Shown here piece by piece: positions 7,156 through 9,501 of a stretch of DNA of 9,501 nt. Source of the stretch: Chlamydiota bacterium. GTDB lineage: Bacteria; Auribacterota; UBA3054; B51-G9. Each line of letters opens with the position of its first letter. Within the stretch, counting starts at the first letter, position 1. A program made the translations under genes and the position numbers. Location: contig QMOL01000086.1 of the NCBI GenBank assembly GCA_003648225.1, forward strand, positions 1-9,501. Reading direction: 5' to 3'. Below the pieces are notes generated by a model that saw only the letters and a program-made list of their open reading frames with translations, did no database searches and had not been told where the DNA came from.

Positions 7156-7540
7156 AATAGTATATTCAGTAAACGAAAACTCTCGTACCATTTTTATTCA
7201 CAAGATAAGAACCCATTATCCTTAAAAACGCAGTTGAAATGGTTTGAGACTCTGAAGACACTATGAACACAGGGACTTGCGAAAAACAAGTTCTAACCTT
7301 TTGGGTTAAAGAAATAAAATTTTACTAAAAATTAGCACATATAAAATTATAAAAAATCTTGTTTTTAAATATTTTTAATTGATAAATATCAACAGCGTTA
7401 TTTAGGTTTAATGATTCTGTCGAAAATCGTTCTGTCAATAAACAGCGTCCATTGCGCTGTGCCAGCCATGACCCGCGTATGCCGAGGGAAAACTTCGGGA
7501 CTTTCGCGTTACAAATCAGCGTTTTATGTCGGTTGTATTT
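7156..7540. other. Non-coding stretch downstream of the hydrolase gene
   Basis: No intact gene was found. There are two weak hairpins without T-tracts: ACTTG/CAAGT (7275-7279 with 7287-7291) and TAACC/GGTTA (7294-7298 with 7304-7308). There is also a small inverted repeat ACAGCG/CGCTGT (7442-7447 with 7455-7460), and TTCTGTC occurs twice (7415-7421, 7430-7436). A minus-strand frame is open for about 51 codons and stops at 7168-7166 (ending NGTRVFVY), but it has no credible start or family signature; it may be a gene remnant or chance. The minus-strand frame 7325-7546 starts inside the toxin relic and runs on through island B, so it is not a gene of its own. Nothing here looks like a tRNA or an IS end. 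Confidence 0.5.
7472..7508. repeat. GC-rich intergenic island B
   Basis: CCCGCGTATGCCG (7472-7484) differs at one base from CCCGCGGATGCCG in island A, and both are followed by a hairpin-forming GC-rich segment and then TTCGC. Here the hairpin is CCGAGG-GAAAA-CTTCGG (7482-7498, one G-U pair). The piece between the shared ends is about 7 bases shorter than in island A. It begins about 33 bases from the point where the AbiEii toxin relic breaks off. I read the two islands as diverged members of one dispersed intergenic repeat; two copies in one window are suggestive, not proof. Confidence 0.4.
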
Positions 7541-7747
7541 ACTCATTCTATAAAAATCTGTATATACTTTACTTAAACATGTTCCACCTTTAAAAACAAG
7601 GGCTGTGTTATCAAAAGAAAAAAAGTAGTTCAGAATAAATGAACAAAAATAGTCCTTCTCAACTAAACCTGTCGGAAAACCTGTTCGGTTTTAAGTATAA
7701 AGAATAGCATCTTTAAAGAGATTACTGTTATTAACCAAATCATTCAT
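7541..7747 (-). pseudogene. abiEii: Truncated AbiEii nucleotidyltransferase toxin (type IV TA relic)
   Basis: Reading leftward from ATG 7747-7745, 69 codons show an AbiEii N-terminus: NLFKDAILYT, an in-frame TAA (7693-7691), then in the same frame NRTGF, GLVEKDYFCSFILNYFF and VFKGGTCLSKVYTDFYRMS. The VEKDY-x-C and FKGGT-x-L-SK-VY segments are typical of the AbiEii/PF08843 nucleotidyltransferases, which inactivate cellular targets when the antitoxin fails. In intact members the GGT motif is followed shortly by an S-E-D-x-D motif with the catalytic aspartates. Here the similarity ends exactly at RMS, and unrelated sequence leading into island B follows. The in-frame stop plus loss of the catalytic aspartates and the whole C-terminal part mean a dead gene. 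Identification is by motif memory, but several independent motifs in one frame make it strong. Confidence 0.85.
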
Positions 7748-7903
7748 TAATAATAATCCCCCATTCTTTGCTAATTGTTCCTTTTGCAGGTTTTGCAGAG
7801 ATATTAAGGATCGGAACAATATCACCGGTTTTGAGTATTTCTTTTTTTTGCGTTGTGAGTAAGCAAAAAATTGAGTTTCTAATTTTCCGAGTTGCTTTGC
7901 CAT
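7740..7903 (-). pseudogene. abiEi: Frameshifted, truncated AbiEi antitoxin relic
   Basis: From ATG 7903-7901 the frame reads MAKQLGKLETQFFAYSQRKK, the start of a winged-helix AbiEi antitoxin/repressor. At the run of eight A (plus strand T 7842-7849) the meaningful frame shifts: from 7841 another frame reads EILKTGDIVPILNISAK, continuing the same family pattern (LGK-x-E-TQ-FAY then TGDI and SAK). One additional A would restore a continuous KKKEILKTGD. That second frame ends at TGA 7742-7740, inside the start of the toxin relic. A remnant LAKNG in the first frame (near 7770) suggests further small indels. The winged helix is incomplete and the C-terminal domain of intact AbiEi proteins is missing, so an internal deletion has brought the antitoxin start next to the toxin start. 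The open frame 7942-7691 spans both relics and is not a genuine protein. Confidence 0.75.
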
Positions 7904-7951
7904 ATGAATAATTGTATTTTTAATTAATTGTCTGTTAAGCAATTTACTAAA

Positions 7952-7979
7952 AATATACTAAAAAAACGGAAAATGTTAA
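7952..7979 (-). promoter_or_regulatory. Sigma70-like promoter of the AbiE relic, with repeated operator-like 9-mer
   Basis: On the minus strand TTAACA (7979-7974) and TATATT (7957-7952) each differ from consensus at one base and are 16 bases apart, with the AbiEi start about 48 bases downstream. TACTAAAAA occurs twice on the plus strand (7945-7953 and 7956-7964), 11 bases apart and overlapping the -10 box. AbiEi antitoxins are known to repress their own operon by binding repeats at the promoter, so this may be the old operator. In A/T-rich DNA the match could be chance. Confidence 0.4.
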
Positions 7980-8033
7980 GCTCATGCGTTATATGTAAAT
8001 AAATTCTCTGACCAAGGATTTATGTTACTTTCC

Positions 8034-8091
8034 TTTATCACAAAAAAATGAAAGATATAAAATTAATACAAATTTATTTTTTTATCACAAA
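8034..8091. repeat. 11-bp direct repeats TTTATCACAAA
   Basis: TTTATCACAAA is at 8034-8044 and again at 8081-8091, 47 bases apart; the second copy covers the stop codon of the minus-strand gene. The DNA between is A/T-rich with no gene. Either a short duplication of the gene's 3' end or a small insertion would leave this pattern. No intrinsic terminator with a GC stem is seen downstream of the gene. Confidence 0.45.
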
Positions 8092-9501
8092 TTGTCTCTC
8101 TTAACTTCAATATCACCAACATCTATTTTTTCCTGATAAAACGGTCCAATGATTTTATTAAACGATTTTTGCGGGTTGCTATCATCATAATTTGAAATTT
8201 TAAGCTTTATTTCCTTGTTTGGCGGTAATCCTTCAAGAACAAATTTACCATCTTCATCAGTTACGCCAAACGACCAAATAGCGCCTGTTTTGCTTGAAAA
8301 TTGAATATAACATGTTGGAATTGGTTTGCCGGCTTGATCAACAACACGTCCGGAAATAGTTATGCTGCCTTTTTCTGCAATTATTTCTCCCAAATCCACA
8401 TCATCGTCTGTAATTGTTACTATTTTTATTATTTGGACATAATCTTTCGGCATTATAGATAATTCGTGTGTTCCGGCAGGCAGCGGAGGGAAAATCAATT
8501 CTCCGACTGATTCAAATTCCCGGTCGCCGGCCCAAGTTCTCACTTGCAGCGGTTTACCATTCCTGTCTATTATTCTGCCGGTTACACGATACATATTTGG
8601 AACAATGAACTTAAGTGATGGACCATTCGGCGCGACAGCTTTAATAAATAAGTTTGTTCTTGCGCCCCGGATACTCACGTTAAGGTCATACAACTCATCG
8701 GGATTCAATTTTTCAATGCAGAATTTATGAGAAAAGTCTATGCAACTGCGATAACGTTTAGTCTGTTCCCATCTTTTTCTTTTTTCAAGTTCGCTTTTTG
8801 AAGCAGTTTTAGGATTATATGATTTATAAGGATTTTCATCTGTAATTCCCGCTTGCCACGCTTGCGCTGAACATTCAACGGGATTACCCCGCGTATCATA
8901 AACTTCGCCTTTTATAACTCCGTTCCAGTACGCATTATTAATAATAACCGGCAAATAAAATGTTTCTAATGAAGTTAACACAATATTAGTTCTAAGAACT
9001 CTATCGTCCAAATAGTCCACAGTTACAGAGAATTTACCGGGAAACAATTTTGCCTGCCACTTTTTACCGGTAACTTCACCGGGAAACAATTTTGTCCACC
9101 ATTTTTTATCGATAACTTTGAAAGATTTATTCCCAAACGAAGAATAACGAGTACCGTCTCCATTTGTAATACGACCAACATTGATATTAACGTCTTTAAT
9201 GTTTACTTTTTGTAAAAAATCAAGTTCCAACCAGGCGGGCGGCTCGAGAAAAATGTCAATTTCCTTTACTTCACCTTCTTCCAGGTTAAATATTTTACTC
9301 AACGCCAAAGCATCCCATTCTGATTCCGGCGGGCGAAACACAACTACTCTATACGGAGATAAATGAGTAGGGATATTGGTTATAATAGTTTTATTTCCAT
9401 CTTTCTTTCCAAAAACATGAAATGTCTTGCGTCTTTTCTTCTTATCCGGCACAGAAGCTAAATATGCTTCACAATTCGTTACTTCCGCTCCATTATAATC
9501 A
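8085..9501 (-). CDS. Carboxypeptidase-regulatory-like beta-domain protein (5' end outside window)
   Basis: The frame is open from TGA 8087-8085 to the right edge, 471 visible residues. A GTG at 9452-9450 could be taken as a start, but the frame continues upstream of it without a stop and no ribosome-binding site precedes it, so the gene is partial. The visible part is a chain of beta-sandwich domains. Residues about 379-436 (ITISGRVVDQAGKPIP, then TDEDGKFVLEGLPP) are a classic CarboxypepD_reg-like unit. Residues ~304-354 (YRVTGRIIDRNGKPL, LIFPPLPAGTHEL) are a second, and ~193-210 (GVIKGEVYDTRGNPV) begin a third. Such domains are non-catalytic binding or spacer modules, often outside the cytoplasm; in Planctomycetota they are also fused to BlaR1-type peptidases or sigma factors, and that N-terminal part is not visible. 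A charged stretch SELEKRKRWEQTKRYR interrupts the array. The function is unknown. Confidence 0.8.
   Translation of the reverse strand, partial: DYNGAEVTNCEAYLASVPDKKKRRKTFHVFGKKDGNKTIITNIPTHLSPYRVVVFRPPESEWDALALSKIFNLEEGEVKEIDIFLEPPAWLELDFLQKVNIKDVNINVGRITNGDGTRYSSFGNKSFKVIDKKWWTKLFPGEVTGKKWQAKLFPGKFSVTVDYLDDRVLRTNIVLTSLETFYLPVIINNAYWNGVIKGEVYDTRGNPVECSAQAWQAGITDENPYKSYNPKTASKSELEKRKRWEQTKRYRSCIDFSHKFCIEKLNPDELYDLNVSIRGARTNLFIKAVAPNGPSLKFIVPNMYRVTGRIIDRNGKPLQVRTWAGDREFESVGELIFPPLPAGTHELSIMPKDYVQIIKIVTITDDDVDLGEIIAEKGSITISGRVVDQAGKPIPTCYIQFSSKTGAIWSFGVTDEDGKFVLEGLPPNKEIKLKISNYDDSNPQKSFNKIIGPFYQEKIDVGDIEVKRDNL
9036..9119 (-). repeat. 42-bp tandem duplication inside the beta-domain gene
   Basis: Two adjoining 42-base units (9036-9077 and 9078-9119) agree at 35 of 42 positions, and both begin with ACCGGGAAACAATTTTG on the plus strand. 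Because 42 is a multiple of three the frame is kept, giving two 14-residue units containing KKWWTKLFPG and KKWQAKLFPG. The seven differences show it is not brand new. It probably lengthens a loop or linker between beta domains. Confidence 0.85.

Noticed and set aside
7260..7320. Two small hairpins as terminator of the hydrolase gene
   Set aside because: The stems are only 5 bp and neither is followed by a T-tract; distance from the stop is over 100 bases.
7325..7546. 73-residue minus-strand ORF taken as a gene
   Set aside because: Its ATG is the internal Met of the AbiEii relic (YRMS), and the rest runs through island B and A/T-rich DNA; it is a composite of relic and repeat.
7411..7593. 60-residue plus-strand ORF
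   Set aside because: It is antisense to the AbiEii relic and island B, which explain the sequence better; no start signal or family.
7691..7942. 83-residue minus-strand ORF taken as an intact small protein
   Set aside because: It fuses AbiEi and AbiEii N-terminal pieces with an out-of-frame middle, and the best family match needs a frame change at the A8 run.
9450..9452. GTG as the start of the beta-domain gene
   Set aside because: No ribosome-binding site precedes it, and the frame stays open to the window edge (DYNGAEVTNCEAYLAS), so the true start is outside.

Overview
The window is AT-rich chromosomal DNA, low-GC by eye, from a Gram-negative bacterium, since it carries a complete lpxA. 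An XPB-type helicase paired with an Rv0862c-like partner protein, together with a large protein built of carboxypeptidase-regulatory-like beta domains, fits Planctomycetota (Phycisphaerae-like) or a neighbouring phylum. That placement is inference only. No phage, integrase, intact transposase, CRISPR array, rRNA or tRNA was seen.

Layout. Positions 1-79 hold the 3' end of an unidentified plus-strand gene. It overlaps the start of a 716-residue helicase-associated protein (69-2219), which is followed without a single spacer base by an XPB/ERCC3-family 3'-5' DNA helicase (2220-3872). This pair matches the mycobacterial Rv0862c-Rv0861c arrangement and is probably a translationally coupled DNA-repair or nucleic-acid-remodelling unit. 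A 232-bp gap with a GC-rich, strongly self-complementary island leads to lpxA (4105-4908, first step of lipid A synthesis). A 182-bp AT-rich gap with a threefold 9-mer precedes aroF (5091-6110, type I-beta DAHP synthase, entry to the shikimate pathway). A 67-bp gap with a threefold degenerate 7-mer precedes an HSL-type alpha/beta hydrolase (6178-7155).

The 7156-8084 stretch has no intact gene, but reading it on the minus strand reveals the wreck of a type IV AbiE toxin-antitoxin operon. It contains a promoter-like site (7952-7979), the N-terminus of an AbiEi antitoxin with a frameshift at an 8-base homopolymer (7740-7903), and the N-terminus of an AbiEii nucleotidyltransferase toxin (7541-7747). 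The toxin copy has one internal stop and is cut off just after its GGT-x-L motif, immediately before the place where the catalytic acidic motif should be. At the break lies a second GC-rich island that resembles the one upstream of lpxA, suggesting a dispersed repeat family involved in the decay. From 8085 to the right edge, on the minus strand, runs a large gene open past the window. It encodes repeated carboxypeptidase-regulatory-like beta domains and carries a 42-bp internal tandem duplication.

The genes do not form one pathway. They are housekeeping genes (lpxA, aroF), a conserved helicase pair, an esterase, a defence relic and one lineage-type beta-domain protein. I found no clearly new intact system. 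The most informative non-obvious content is the hidden AbiE relic and the two GC-rich islands.
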